NCBI GenBank assembly: GCA_947652115.1
Contig: OX393561.1
Span: 35,641,557 to 35,705,556, forward strand
DNA length: 64,000 bases
From: Blastomussa wellsi
Taxonomy: Eukaryota > Cnidaria > Anthozoa > Scleractinia > Plerogyridae
Reading direction: 5' to 3'
Positions 24,201 to 34,000 of this stretch are shown here, piece after piece. The notes under the pieces were generated by a model. It saw nothing but the letters and a program-made list of their open reading frames with translations. It ran no database searches and was not told the origin of the DNA. A program made the position numbers and the translations under genes. Positions within the stretch are counted from its first letter, which is position 1; each line of letters starts with the position of its first letter.

Positions 24201-24493
24201 TGAAGAAAAGTCAGCGCCGGACGAAAAGACAGGTTTGGAACTTTTTGAGGGTTTTTGTTTTGAACTTAATTCCGCGCGTTGTATCAATATTGCCGACGCT
24301 CTTGTCCAAAAAGCCTTCTTCGTTTTAGAGCTTCTTGAAGACTAGCGATGGCGTCTGGATTTTTTTTGTTTTGTCTTTTGTTCATTTTGCAAATGTTTAA
24401 TTTTTTCCCTGTCAATCTTGTCTTGCAGAAACTGCTGAGCAAAGTATAGACACCGCTGACCCGACACAGCAGACATCGGCTGAACAGCTCTAA
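6705..24493 (+). CDS. BRD7: Bromodomain-containing protein 7 orthologue, complete, 23 exons
   Basis: Exons by splice sites and frame: 6705-6762, 6901-7139, 8354-8502, 9251-9279, 9982-10008, 10250-10319, 10931-11075, 13009-13119, 13674-13831, 15082-15187, 15786-15855, 17210-17317, 18894-19029, 19585-19696, 20720-20806, 21217-21273, 21795-21834, 21915-21995, 22366-22393, 22521-22672, 23557-23597, 24112-24232, 24429-24493. They sum to 2190 nt (729 aa plus stop) with no frame break. The N-terminus MGKKHKSKKHH and motif KPIKLVLKVG are BRD7/BRD9 hallmarks. The bromodomain spans about residues 175-275 (DTQGFFAYPV, then MCNNAMIYN with the acetyl-lysine-binding Asn). The region after it contains GFKEDKRNKATP. 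VSYLMYGPYGSFAPSYDS and the C-terminal KLLDDLQEVQSARLSHRP ... VDRVRAAIGVGLVPN match BRD7 rather than BRD9. Human BRD7 is 651 aa and belongs to PBAF SWI/SNF. Low-complexity acidic and Ser-rich exons (15-19) lengthen this protein. Intron 10 has a GC donor (AAG|GCAAGT). Exons 4, 5 and 19 are only 27-29 nt. The acceptors of exons 5 and 14 were chosen to keep frame, and exon 5 is the least certain. Confidence 0.92.
7219..7795. repeat. Inverted-repeat element in BRD7 intron 2
   Basis: Left end CCACTGACACCCTAGTCCAC and right end GTCCATGGACTAAGGGGTCA are diverged inverted repeats, each with internal TAGTCC(R)(C/T)GGACTA palindromes. The interior (7318-7689) has a 123-codon minus-strand frame that resembles nothing I know and is probably repeat-internal. 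Confidence 0.55.
8100..8290 (-). repeat. tRNA-headed SINE-like repeat, family 2, in BRD7 intron 2
   Basis: The minus strand reads GGATCGGACGGTCCAGGTTC (B-box region), then a CTTGTGCAAGACGTAC string shared with the copies at 18.4, 36.2 and 63.2 kb. Confidence 0.55.
8899..9021. repeat. Palindrome with AGCGAACGAGTGA centre
   Basis: Arms ATGGCCGCGCGGAGATACAA and TTGTATCTCCAAGCGGCCAT (about 50 bp each) around GAGTGTAGCGAACGAG. Followed by TTTATTATATAAAC. The same design is seen at 11456-11583, 28303-28405 and 32661-32755. Confidence 0.75.
10490..10890 (+). mobile_element. Degenerate LINE reverse transcriptase fragment in BRD7 intron 6
   Basis: Broken frames read LNSKDQTDVAEMLNFFITEI, then LRECLDLLAEPLTHIFN, TGIFPDEWKSARV and YKNSGKHSNLTNCRPVSVI. 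These are recognisable blocks of a non-LTR reverse transcriptase with stops and frameshifts. It lies directly before BRD7 exon 7 and could confuse gene finders. Confidence 0.7.
11456..11583. repeat. Palindrome with AGCGAACGAG centre, BRD7 intron 7
   Basis: Arms GAAAGTGCG...GTTGCAAAACTTTGGAAAAC and GTTTTCCAAAGTTTTGCAAC...GCACTTTC, about 50 bp. Flanked by TATATATA tracts. Confidence 0.75.
14095..14355. repeat. Inverted-repeat element in BRD7 intron 9
   Basis: CCTAATAACTTGAAAACTAC...GAAAGGAACATTTC pairs with GGAAATGTTCC...GTAGTTTTTAAGTTATTAG. A 60-bp-class inverted repeat around an AT-rich interior. Confidence 0.65.
14880..15045 (+). repeat. tRNA-headed SINE-like repeat, family 1, in BRD7 intron 9
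   Basis: GTGTGGCTTCATAGCTCAGT, then GAGGTCATGGGTTAGAATCC and CCTGAATTTTTTTTCAGGC. Same architecture as 1316-1480. Confidence 0.6.
15188..15785 (+). other. BRD7: Non-canonical GC-AG intron of BRD7 (intron 10)
   Basis: Exon 10 ends ...RYPNSK and the only junction that joins it in frame to exon 11 (VGFLRRDKDG) is AAG|GCAAGT to TGTAG|GTTGG. Apart from the GC the donor matches the extended consensus, as expected for GC-AG introns. The intron also holds short AT-rich repeats. Confidence 0.75.
16740..17235 (+). repeat. 83-bp tandem array replicating the BRD7 exon 12 acceptor
   Basis: Six units with a period of 82-83 bp. Each unit carries the polypyrimidine/acceptor string TTATTGTTTCAG followed by CCCGGAGTTT, which is also the start of exon 12. 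The CAG trinucleotides end at 16795, 16877, 16960, 17043, 17126 and 17209, and the last is the genuine acceptor. Units differ by a few substitutions; the three upstream units nearest the exon are the most alike. Using any upstream acceptor would enter the reading frame at THHPIVA and meet a stop codon (GCG TGA) within 15 codons. Confidence 0.9.
17346..17779. repeat. TTAA-flanked inverted-repeat element just after BRD7 exon 12
   Basis: Ends TTAAGGTGGCTCAAAACAGT and ACTGTTTTGAGCCACCTTAA. The second level of inversion includes TTTATCAGTTGATGCTACAA and TTGTAGCATCAACTGATAAA. TTAA target sites suggest a piggyBac- or Kolobok-related MITE. It begins 29 bp after the exon 12 donor. Confidence 0.7.
18170..18370 (-). 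repeat. tRNA-headed SINE-like repeat, family 3, in BRD7 intron 12
   Basis: The minus strand starts GGCAGTTAGCTCAGTTGGTA, has GGTTCGAGCCCAAGTCCGGA and ends with TTTGCAATGACATCTGCAAA. The copy at 50520-50725 shares the whole arrangement. Confidence 0.6.
18375..18605 (-). repeat. tRNA-headed SINE-like repeat, family 2, adjacent to a family 3 copy
   Basis: The minus strand reads CTCCGGATCGAAATGTCCGG, GGTTCGAGCACTGG, CTTGTGCAAGACACTTAACT and CACCCAGGAATGTAAATG. Body matches the copies at 36.2 and 63 kb. Confidence 0.55.
22806..23247. repeat. 442-bp near-perfect palindrome flanked by TTAA, BRD7 intron 20
   Basis: Arms of about 200 bp run from TTAAAGTGCACCAAACCCCA to TGGGGTTTGGTGCACTTTAA, with AAATCAGTTTGTGACGTC on both sides of a small centre. 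The high arm identity suggests recent insertion. It abuts another MITE at 23244. Confidence 0.8.
23244..23500 (+). repeat. GGAGCTACGTCACG MITE family copy, sharing a TTAA with the palindrome
   Basis: TTAAAGAAGCTACGTCACGG at one end and GGCGTAGCTCTCTTAAAC at the other; the interior has TTCCTTTTTGGTTTAGTATC and AACTATTAGTTTTAGG. The same string order occurs at 62560-62805. Confidence 0.65.
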
Positions 24494-24548
24494 GCGTTAT
24501 TTATTAAAAGAAAAAAGTAAAACATCTGTACTGTATTTTTGGATCGTT

Positions 24549-24554
24549 AATAAA
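24549..24554 (+). terminator. BRD7 polyadenylation signal AATAAA
   Basis: AATAAA lies 56 bp after the BRD7 stop codon (24491-24493), giving a short 3' UTR. Confidence 0.6.
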
Positions 24555-24559
24555 AAAAA

Positions 24560-26740
24560 GTATGCTCAAGTTCTGTTTTCTGCTCAAACAGAGAGGAGTG
24601 TGGATGGTATTTTTCTCCGTTTCGTAAACGGTCGATGCGATTTTTAACGGTCGTTGCCATAATTGCTTTTCGGAATGGACGATGCCATATCTGCTCTAGA
24701 TTTTTCCTTAAAATAAGAGGAAATATGCAATTTCTTCGACAAACGCGGCTATCCTGCTTCTGTTGTTCAAGCGGGCCATCATCGCGCCCAACAAATTGAT
24801 TGACAGTCAGCACTACAAACTCCACAGAGAGAAAACAACGATAGAATCCCATTCACCCTCACATTTTACCCTCACAACCACGCAGTTAAATCCATCATTC
24901 TCAAAAACTTTAAATTACTTCAAAATGATCCCGACACTGGTAGAATCTTTTCGCAACCTCCATTAATTTCATTCAAACGCGACAAAAACATAGGTAACTT
25001 TTTAGTCAGAAGTGCATTCCAAACTAGTGATCAACCCGGAATTTTTAAATGCGCTCGCGCACGATGCAAAACATGTCCTTTCATTCACAACGTTGACAAA
25101 ATATCGGGACCCAAGCGATCTATCAAAATCACTGATCATTTCACCTGTACCTCAGCCAATGCCATCTACTGCATAACTTGCACGCTTTGCAAAAAGTTAT
25201 ACATCGGCGAAACAGGGAGACGACTTGGCGACCGATTCCTTGCAAGGAAAGAAATTCTTAAAGAAACAAAGGATTCTACCTTCACAAATGGCGCCTATAA
25301 GTTTGTAAATTGAAACTAAGGTGTCACAGTAAACCAGGTGTGTATAGAGAACATATTCCGCATTAATCGAATCCAGGAACAGCCACATCGAAATACGCCA
25401 GAAGGCTTGAGTCCGTGTTGATTAATAAATTCCGCTGAGGGCGTTATTTTGCCTAATACAGTTGGATACAGTAAAAACCCGCATATAAGAACCTAAATTT
25501 TAATTTTGAAACAAGCTCTACTAATTATAAATGAGGGGTTTATATTATGTTTACGTCGAAGACATGTGAACACGGTTACTTCTTCATATTCCGGCGGTGC
25601 AAACAACCGACAATACCAATATTCTCCAGCAACAAAACATTTTTTTTATTCCCAAAAAATTAAAGTCTATTTAAAAACTTAAATAGCCTAAAATCCCAGT
25701 TAACACCATGTGTTGTGTTCGGAAAAATGGCAGGCTCTTGTGTGCGGGGTTTTATTGTATTTTTTTTTCTGGTGAAGCAACATGGACTATTCATAAAAGG
25801 TTCAATATTAAAGTAGTTTTGTTATCAGTTATATTGCTTCCGTCCTTTTCAAACTTGCCAAATGAAACGAAAATCTCAATGAACCTGGAGACAGAAAGAT
25901 AAAGAAAATAATAAAAACGCTATCACCATTTTTTTTTTTTTGGCTGTGAGTCTTTATGGTTCAAAACTGAAAAGACAACGATTACGATCGGATATTAAGG
26001 CTAACTGTAACTCCTTGATTACAGTTTCATTCAAAGGCCGAAATTGACCTTCCTGATATTTTGGCCGTTTAGGTAAAATATTTCAAATTTTCCCTTGCAA
26101 GACGAAAAAAAATGTTTTTTTTTGTGTCAATATGTTACCCGAAGTAACCCGACATGTTTCAACGAAATTTGCCTTTTTAGGTTTTATGTTGTTGTTTTAT
26201 ACTGTTCATCAAGTGACTGCTTTGCGTATTACATTTCGCAGGCGTGTTTAATTTGTTTCCCTCAGGCAGTTACGTAAATCCTTTCTAAAATATAAATATT
26301 TAACGCGGTTTTTCTTTGTCTGCATTTTAAATCATTATTGTGAAGTCGTGGCCGAAAGCACTCTGTTATTGAACATACGATTGCTTACACGTACTGGTAC
26401 GAATGTATTTGCTTGAGAAAGCTAGTGATCAAAAACCATTTTATATGGCCCAGTCTATCTGATGAAGGATTCTCCATTAGCAAAAAGTGTGAAAAGCCTC
26501 TTTGGAACATTAATTTTTCACTGGGCATAAACAAGTCGCCTGATGAATCATTTCGCCTTTAGGTGTAACGAGAAGACTGCAATTTACACTCCAAACAGAC
26601 ATGCGTTGAATGCCCTAGCCACAGCTGCGGGTCGTTTCAAAACAACAATATCCCGGGCCAAACCGTGCAGGAAATCGAGCTAAGTCGCACGATACGGCTG
26701 GATAAACTGTTACTCCAAGGAAAAAAGCTCGAATTGTAAA
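24560..26740. other. Intergenic DNA between BRD7 and the 214-aa ORF
   Basis: Apart from the PLE fragment at 24831-25313 I see only AT-rich sequence with short homopolymers (for example 25930-25941). No exon or structured repeat can be supported at 25.4-26.7 kb. The last 150 bp should hold the promoter of the 214-aa ORF. Confidence 0.4.
24831..25313 (+). mobile_element. Penelope-like element fragment with GIY-YIG-type endonuclease segment
   Basis: There is an open frame of 160 codons without an initiating Met. It contains DRIPFTLTFYPHN, the cysteine cluster CARARCKTCPFIHN, then IYCITCTLCKKLYIGETGRR, the GIY-YIG-like signature found at the C-terminus of PLE reverse transcriptases, and LGDRF. 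PLE similarity stops at about 25240; the following residues are unrelated and a stop follows. No reverse transcriptase domain is present, so this is a dead fragment just downstream of BRD7. Confidence 0.75.
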
Positions 26741-26774
26741 GCCGTCTTTTTGTCGGTGATTGAGGGAGAAAGTT

Positions 26775-27419
26775 ATGAATCCATCGTCAAATAACCTTCA
26801 ACCAAAACAAAGTGGGCAAGATATATCCGCTCTTATGCACATTTCCACTCTCGACAACCATGTCTACCGCTACAGCTACAATTTAGGAATACTGGACCTT
26901 CGCGCGCAACGAAAGGAAAATGGGATCATTTTCGCGGGGAGAAAACCGGTGAAAATTCAACGAAGTGTAAACACGCACAGCGCTTTAGACAGAAATGAAC
27001 TACAGGTACATCAGGTTGCCTTTCCAACTAAAATGGACGTCACCTCTTCATTGAATTTCATGACTAAAGAAATTCAAATGAACGTTTACGGAAAGGAAAA
27101 TGCCTGCAAAGTTCAAGAAGCACCTTCCACCAAGAAAATATGTGTGAACGCATGTCAGGAAGAAACGAATGACTTTAGAGCATCACTGGAGGCAAATACT
27201 ACCCGCATAAGCCCTGTTCCCTGCATAGAGCGAGAATTTATTTCGAAAGACCGCGAAGAAGAAAAGGATAATGCCCAAATTTTACCGCCAATCGAAAAAT
27301 TTCGCAGGGCTGCGCGTGTACTTGGAGTTTGTTTATCACCAAAGGAACTTTATTGTCTATGCGAGGGCAACTCCCTCGAGCACAGAGCGCTTCTCCGCAT
27401 TTTGAACAAGAAATTTTAG
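26775..27419 (+). CDS. Intronless 214-aa protein of unknown family
   Basis: This is an uninterrupted frame from the first in-frame ATG (MNPSSNNLQPKQ) to TAG, followed 85 bp later by AATAAA. I recognise no family. The N-terminal half is polar, with HVYRYSYNLGILDLRAQRK and a GRKPVKIQR stretch. The middle is Lys/Glu/Thr-rich with scattered Cys. The C-terminus is the most structured-looking part: an amphipathic segment (IEKFRRAARVLGVCL) followed by SPKELYCLCEGNS and HRALLRILNKKF. No signal peptide or membrane segment is seen. No upstream splice acceptor is needed. It could be a lineage-restricted gene, a retro-copy, or the last exon of a gene whose upstream exons I cannot see. Length and amino-acid composition set it apart from the chance frames in this AT-rich sequence. 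Confidence 0.6.
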   Translation: MNPSSNNLQPKQSGQDISALMHISTLDNHVYRYSYNLGILDLRAQRKENGIIFAGRKPVKIQRSVNTHSALDRNELQVHQVAFPTKMDVTSSLNFMTKEIQMNVYGKENACKVQEAPSTKKICVNACQEETNDFRASLEANTTRISPVPCIEREFISKDREEEKDNAQILPPIEKFRRAARVLGVCLSPKELYCLCEGNSLEHRALLRILNKKF

Positions 27420-27504
27420 ATCAGATTGATGTTATCGTGGGAAAGTAACAAGTGCACCGATCAAATGTCGGAAATAATTCAAAACCCGATATGAAGATTT
27501 TGAA

Positions 27505-27510
27505 AATAAA
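27505..27510 (+). terminator. Polyadenylation signal AATAAA after the 214-aa ORF
   Basis: AATAAA lies 85 bp downstream of the stop codon, in the expected position for the 26775-27419 gene. Confidence 0.5.
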
Positions 27511-27519
27511 AGCTCTAAT

Positions 27520-29300
27520 CAAAAAGGTAATTACAGAATTTGAAATGAGTTTACGGTGTTTATTTTTCCAGAAAGAGAAGAACAAATATTTGCAAAAGGA
27601 TTATGCATGAGTACGTTTTTTTGTTTACGGAATCTTTGCCCATGCGCATTTATTCCCCAATATAGCAAAATTTCTAAAGCGTGTATACTGACACAAACCG
27701 AGCAGGAAAAGTTAATTGAATTTGAAAGAATTGTGTGCATGTACACATTGCACATTGTGCATGCTTAGATGCGAAATTCTTAAGGTTTTCTTTTAGAAAA
27801 CCTCAAGATTACGTAGAAAATGAGCACTTTACATCACAAAAAACACAGGTATTGTCAAAGCTAAGCATCGCATCTTCTTGTTATTTATCATTTTCTCGGA
27901 ATGGTCTTATGCGATCTTAATGACTTTTCTTAATGAATTTTATTTCGTATAACATACGTTTGCATATTGTAATTTGACAAAGTTCGTAGAAAGCAGAAGA
28001 AAATTTTTAACGTTTTTAAAAACCGTTATAAAATTGTTTGCATGATGACTACGTGTCTAAAATTTGTCTCTTATGTTTTTCTCATTTCTTTAAATAACGA
28101 TATTGCCGCCGACTACTCTTTGCACAACACCAATCCATTAGTCACCTAGCACGAGTCGTTAGCTTGAGAAAATTCCATAATTTCTACTCAGCAATTAATC
28201 TGGTTGTTTTTTATCTTCCCCTTAATACGCATAGAAAAAAATATATTTGTTTATATTACATTTAAAGTGACGTCCTTTAAGTCAGTTTCAAATCTATTGA
28301 GAAGATATGAATTTTATGTTCGAGTGGCAAGAACAATATCTCACGAGAGAGCGCAGCGAACGAGTGAGATGTTGTTCTTGCCACGAGGACATAAAATTCA
28401 TATCTTTGAGCTAACGTGTAATTTTCTTTTTATTATATAGACAAAAAGACATTGAGTAAAAGCTAAAACAGTTTTGTTTTGTACGCAAACTGAATCGTGC
28501 AAGGCGGGAAATGACGTCATCGATATCCTCACTAGTGAAGATATGGAAAATACGCCAGTACGGTACCGAATGTAGTTTCGTATGAATTTTACGGGTGGTG
28601 TAATTCCCAGTAAAACACTCACGTCTATATAATAAAGCTAAATAAACTACGCTTCTAGAAAGAAACGCTCATATTCGAGACCAATTATGAAGATATATGT
28701 AGTACATTCGAACACATGCATATCGCAATTCTTAGAAGAGTGGGGCGAAAATTCCTGATTGGAAGGAAATAGGCTTTTGTTTTATGGACTCAAGAGGGAA
28801 AAGAATCGATTTGGCTGGTCAGTACTTTATAAAACTGACTCGTAAATATGCAATCTAAAAAAGTGTATACAGGTAAATTCTTAGTTTATAGACCTTTCGG
28901 GCATGCTTTCAGACACTAGCGCCAAATACTAAGGAAAATTAAATTTGATGTCTCAATGCATCATGATGCAGTCCACGCAAGACAGCGCTCAATTTTTGTG
29001 GCATAACAAGTTGGGAATGGAGCATCGTGAGAAAATATTTGCTTATCTCTAGGTTGACGCTGTACGTATGTGCTTCAAGTAAGCACGGTTTCTTCTTTTC
29101 CCTGTATCGAACCACTACCTGGCTTCTTGCGCTCGTTCTTCTTCTTTCTCGTAATGAAAGAGAGCGTAACTTGAAAGCATATACTGTTCTATTTTGACTA
29201 AGAAGCATTATCTCCACTCTGTATTCTCCATTCTGTATTGTTACATGCGCCACCTCACCTAAAAAAAATCGGGAATGACGAAATTGATTTTTATCAGTTG
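27520..29300. other. Intergenic AT-rich DNA without a supportable gene
   Basis: Contains the palindrome at 28303-28405. The open frames here are short and show no family signature. A minus-strand frame of 104 codons at 28939-29253 is Ser/Arg-rich and unconvincing. Confidence 0.4.
28303..28405. repeat. Palindrome with AGCGCAGCGAACGAG centre
   Basis: Arms AGATATGAATTTTATGT...GGCAAGAACA and TGTTCTTGCC...ACATAAAATTCATATCT of about 42 bp. TTTATTATATAG follows, as in the sister elements. Confidence 0.75.
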
Positions 29301-29309
29301 TTAAACCTG

Positions 29310-31000
29310 GCCTCTTTGTTAATAGTTTGTAATTGCTTTCGGCAAAGGCTTGCTCCTTTACCGTTCCTCGGCTTATACCCCTCCCTCCCTCCCTCCCTCT
29401 CTACCTGACCCTTCCCCCCGTCACTCCTCCAATGAGTCGGCTGTATTGAATAACACAAATTTTTTATTGGTCAACGACTTACAGTTAATAAGTTACTTAG
29501 CTTTACTTACAATGCACACTTAAAGAAATCTTTTCAATTGAAAATCCTATCAAAATTCTAAAGCTACGCACGCCATCAGAGACAGTTTAGTACATGGACT
29601 GGAGGGATACCTGTCCCTCCAATCATACAAAGATACGTTTTTCAAAAATAAGGGACTGTGCAATAATTACCTCCAGCGGGGGACATGCATAGGGGAAAAT
29701 CAAAACTAAAGATAATTAGAGGTTGGATGTAAAACTTAATTCATACAGGGGTGGGACATTACCTTTTTCTCTCTTTCACATACAAGAAAAATGGTAGAAG
29801 ATTAAGTTAGAAGTGTTTTGATCTCTGAGCTGTCATACATGCAACAGGGAAGGAATGCCTCTGTCATATCAAAACAGTGCTACTTTATTGGCACCAGGTT
29901 TTAATTAAACAGGGTCCTTTAAACATAATTATAAAAGTTGCGCTATGATGTAATGGAAAAGAAAGATGCCATTCCAATGTAGGATAACCAACATAGTATT
30001 TTATTATATAGGGCTCGACCTTCGGTCTTGCCTAATATTGAAGTCTCGACTTGAATACCTTTCCATATTGGGCTAGGACGAATTTTGTTTCTAATGATAT
30101 TCTCACTCAGCTATACTATTCTGAGTAGCTTACTTTTTGTTGTATTGTTTTCTATATATCTAGCAAAATAAAATGGTTGTTGTTGCTGTTATATAAGTGT
30201 ACAATAATTAAAGACAACTGGGAACCCAACTAAGGAATTTAATAGCATTATAGTAAATTAGTCTCAAAATAAGCTGAAGTAAGGGTGACTTAACGAGTTC
30301 TCAGCCACGCACGTGGAAATGTTGCCAGAGATGTTCTGGAAGGTGAGGAATTTAATAACTCGTGTGAAGACGACACAACTTCAGAATCAGAGTCATGTGA
30401 TTCCGACGGAGAGAACAAATACGTTGAAGAGTCATTTGAAGTCCTTTTTGTTCCGGAGGAAGATATCCAACAAGCAAATTAGGTACGAGAGAACCAGAAC
30501 CAACGAGGGCCGTCGGAGAGCGGCCGGGGGAGGGGGGGGGGGGTTAACTTAATATTATCAGTACGTGACGGGGGTGTAGTTAATTTGTGGTTAGTGAGAG
30601 TGGGTGTGACTTAATTTTGAGCCCTATATTTTACCCATTTCTCAACACCCCCTCCAGGTAATTATTGCGCAGTCATTAAAGTCCGAATGCTCTTTCCAGG
30701 GACATGCTTAATTTTTCGATTCAACTGATTTCAAACATTTATTCTTAGTCCCTGCTCGCTTAGAACATGGCTATTTCTTTATACAATGAAACTAGTCTCA
30801 AAATATAATCAAACCTACAATTTAAATAACAGTTTAAAACTGAAAATTTTACAAAGCTATCCCGTTAGATGTAGTTGGCCTAAACTGGACACACTTGTTG
30901 GTTCGATGGGGAAATCCTTGCCATTCACTCGTGACCTACTGGAAACTGAAGAGAAATAAGAAAATGGGCAATATTAGAAGGTTCATAAACTGTATAATAT
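29310..31000. repeat. Duplicated 3'-flank segment (partner near 44.28-45.13 kb)
   Basis: Shared landmarks in the same order: CTTTGTTAATAGTTTG, TTTATTGGTCA, ACTTACAATGCAC, TTCAATTGAAAATC / TTCCAATTGAAAATC, and the terminal-exon region of the two TSP1-like genes. The segment covers the last exon and 3' flank of copy A. Copy A has an extra CCCT-rich stretch (29380-29420) and other insertions. Confidence 0.65.
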
Positions 31001-34000
31001 AAGAAGTAGAGACTAGTAATTTAAGTGTGAAAGTGAGTGCTGGCGAAGGGTTAGAAAACAGTGGGAATATGAAACTGTGAGCAGGGCTGGAAAACGTTGT
31101 CAACTTTTAAGGGTAGGGTTTTAAACGGTGTGCAGAGTAGGCTTTCACTGGATGAGTTCTAAAATTTACTACAGCAAGCATTGTTTTTGAAAATGGCCCA
31201 TCGTAGCTTCACTGACTTGTATGACCCACATTGGGGAGGGAATGATGAAAACGCTTCTTTTTGTGAGGGTTGGGTGGGTGGGTGAATTTTAATACAGTTT
31301 CAATGCCATTATAATGTGGCATAGGTTCAAAAGACGCAAAAGTATAAAATGAACCATTTGGTTCACAAAAAATAGCTACACTTACATTTCTCTAAGAATA
31401 ACAATTGCATGCTTGGAAGTAGTGAAAGTATTCATCAAGGCTGAAAAAGGGGTAAGGTGAGCATCACAAGTGTTATCGGAATTGACTAAAACCTGCCAGC
31501 GCTCTACGTAATTTATCTTGTAAATGCCACAATCAAGCTTGTGTTCTTCAGAAAGCACGAATTGGTCGTCATTTAGTTAATGAGTAAACAGTAACTGGAT
31601 GCTGCACTATTGATATTTTCTTTTTCCTCAACGGTTGACAAACATTTCGAATCAACTCGAATAGATGGTCTCAACGTCAGATTTTGTCTCGAAAGTTCGC
31701 TTCAACGATCTAATTTTCTTCAATTCTTTTACCTCAACGGAAAAAGAGCATGATTCAAAGGTCGAATCAGCCGGCCCAAACGGCACAGATTTTGAATTAT
31801 TTGCCTCCACGGGCAAAGAACTTGTGTAAAAGTGTAACGAGTCGCTTGATTTCACCGTCGAGTGGTTTGCATCAACGAACGATGCACATGTTCAATCGCT
31901 TTAGTAAGAAGCGATTGCTTAACATCTTTTCCCGTATTCTTCTGACCAGCTAGCTGCGGTCGGCAATTTACTTAAAATACTAGTAGATCTATTTTGGCCT
32001 GGTAGTTCAGTACTGCTGGATGCACTTGAAAGAAAACAACGTCCGTGGAGAAGAACCTGATCGGCATCTTTGACACCTCCATCCGACAAAATTTTGCTTT
32101 TTCCCCAGTCAGAATAGTGTGATGCCTCGCTAACGCTCGCCAGCAATAAGAAAAGAAGACTTGTTTTTTTACCCGTAGCTGGAAAGAAAGATCCCTGTTG
32201 CCAAGATGAGAGACGAAACTGCGATTGCCACTGAAAATAAAGAAAACCCAACAGAGATAAATATTTTGTTCGAAGACAAAAGAAATTGCCCGACTTGCTT
32301 TACGAACTACTCAGATTTTTATGAAGTTCCATCTCACCACAATTGTCGGCCGGGCGCTCTTCTTTTTGTCTGCTTCTAGTCAAATTTCCATAGAGTTTAT
32401 TTTCCTCACGTGGACTATCTTCCCATTTTGTTTCAGTGAGGGTACATGATATGTATATTTGATGTTAGTATATTCTCAGCTCCGACTATTGCATTTCCAG
32501 CTTTTTGATTGGCTAAAAAACTCCGACTATGAGCCAATAGTCGGAGTTTTACGTCATATGGAAAATAGGAAGTTGTATGCTCTTTCCGTACGCTTTGTTA
32601 AATTGTGGAAATAAAAATCGGCGGCAAAACCCGGTTTGAGAATTTACTAAAACAATTATTCCATTCGCCCTTGTTGGATATGAAGTGATTATAACCAACT
32701 CGCGCTACGCGCTCGTTGGTTATTTTATCACTTCATATCCAACGCGGGCTCATGGAATATTATTATGTTATATAGTCCAGTTCGCTTGACAGCGCGCTTC
32801 TATCAGAAGTACGTAATTCCAGAAGTCTTTATCTATGGTCGTAAGTCTTGCGATTTGTCTTTCGCAAGTCTGCTTTTTCGCGCGCTGAAGAAATTTACTT
32901 TTTCAAAATGACGAATTCAGTACGTGATCAGAAAACTTGCTGTTTCGAAACAATCTGGACAACAAGATATCAGTAAACAAATCAAACCCCAAACGGCTAA
33001 ACTACATATGACGTTGTACACGAGCGAAAATTGCTTGGAGAAGACCACACGTCATTTTCTCGCGCGATGGTTTGTCTTAAAAATAGCTATAGCCTACTCA
33101 CGAAAGACATAGCATTTGCTCGAACATCTGGAACGTATACTTCTGCATAGCATAGCGGGAGTCACTTCATGAATTCAATCGCATATCGACCAAATGATGC
33201 ATGTAAGTAATGGAATTACATTTATATTGGTGTATTGAGCGAGTTCCAGTTGCGTGCCATAAAACCAAAACCAAAAGTTATTACTTTAGCCAATCACAAA
33301 GAACGAAGACAATCCAGTGAACCAATCAAAACTCGAAGTAATTACACGTAGCCGACACAAAGCGCGGGAAAACATGCGCGCGCGAGTCACGATTGGTTTT
33401 GGTTTGACTCTGATTGGTTGAAAAAGTGGCGCGAAATTTTTAAACCAATCACTAAGCGTAGAAATGTAAAACCAAACCAATTCGGGTCAATTCGTTGATT
33501 ACTTTGAGATAGTTCGCAGCTCTCTAGAACCTCTAATTTCATTGGATCTTAATAGCACGCAACTTTATTGTTTTAGATCGCTAGGATACATTGTTACTGT
33601 TGTTTGTTTATGATTCTTTTGGCCAATACTACGGGACCTTGTCTTTACTTTTTAAATCTATTGAAAACCGTTGTGGGATTGAAGCGAAACAACACTGCGC
33701 GAATGGTTTTTTGCAAGCTACTAAAAGTACAAAATAGACCATTTCCGAGTTCTCTTTTACGTCAGTGTCAAAACGAGTCTAAGTGCGAAACCATTCATAT
33801 GAAAATGTGTTTTACCTGCATCTTCATTCTCATGCAAAACGAGCTCATTTTCATATGAATAGTTTTTGCACTTAGAGTCGTTTTGAAACAGAGGCAAAAG
33901 GGAACTAGGAAATGGCCGATTAAAAGTATTGTTTGTGCGCTTGAAATAACCAAATGTCCAGACGTTTTGAGACTTCTGTTTCTGATATTTAAGAGCATGA

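Noticed and set aside
31919..32251. 110-codon minus-strand frame
   Set aside because: It is the membrane exon of TSP1-like copy A read through into its intron. The same position in copy B has immediate stops, and the spliced form has matching stops in both copies.
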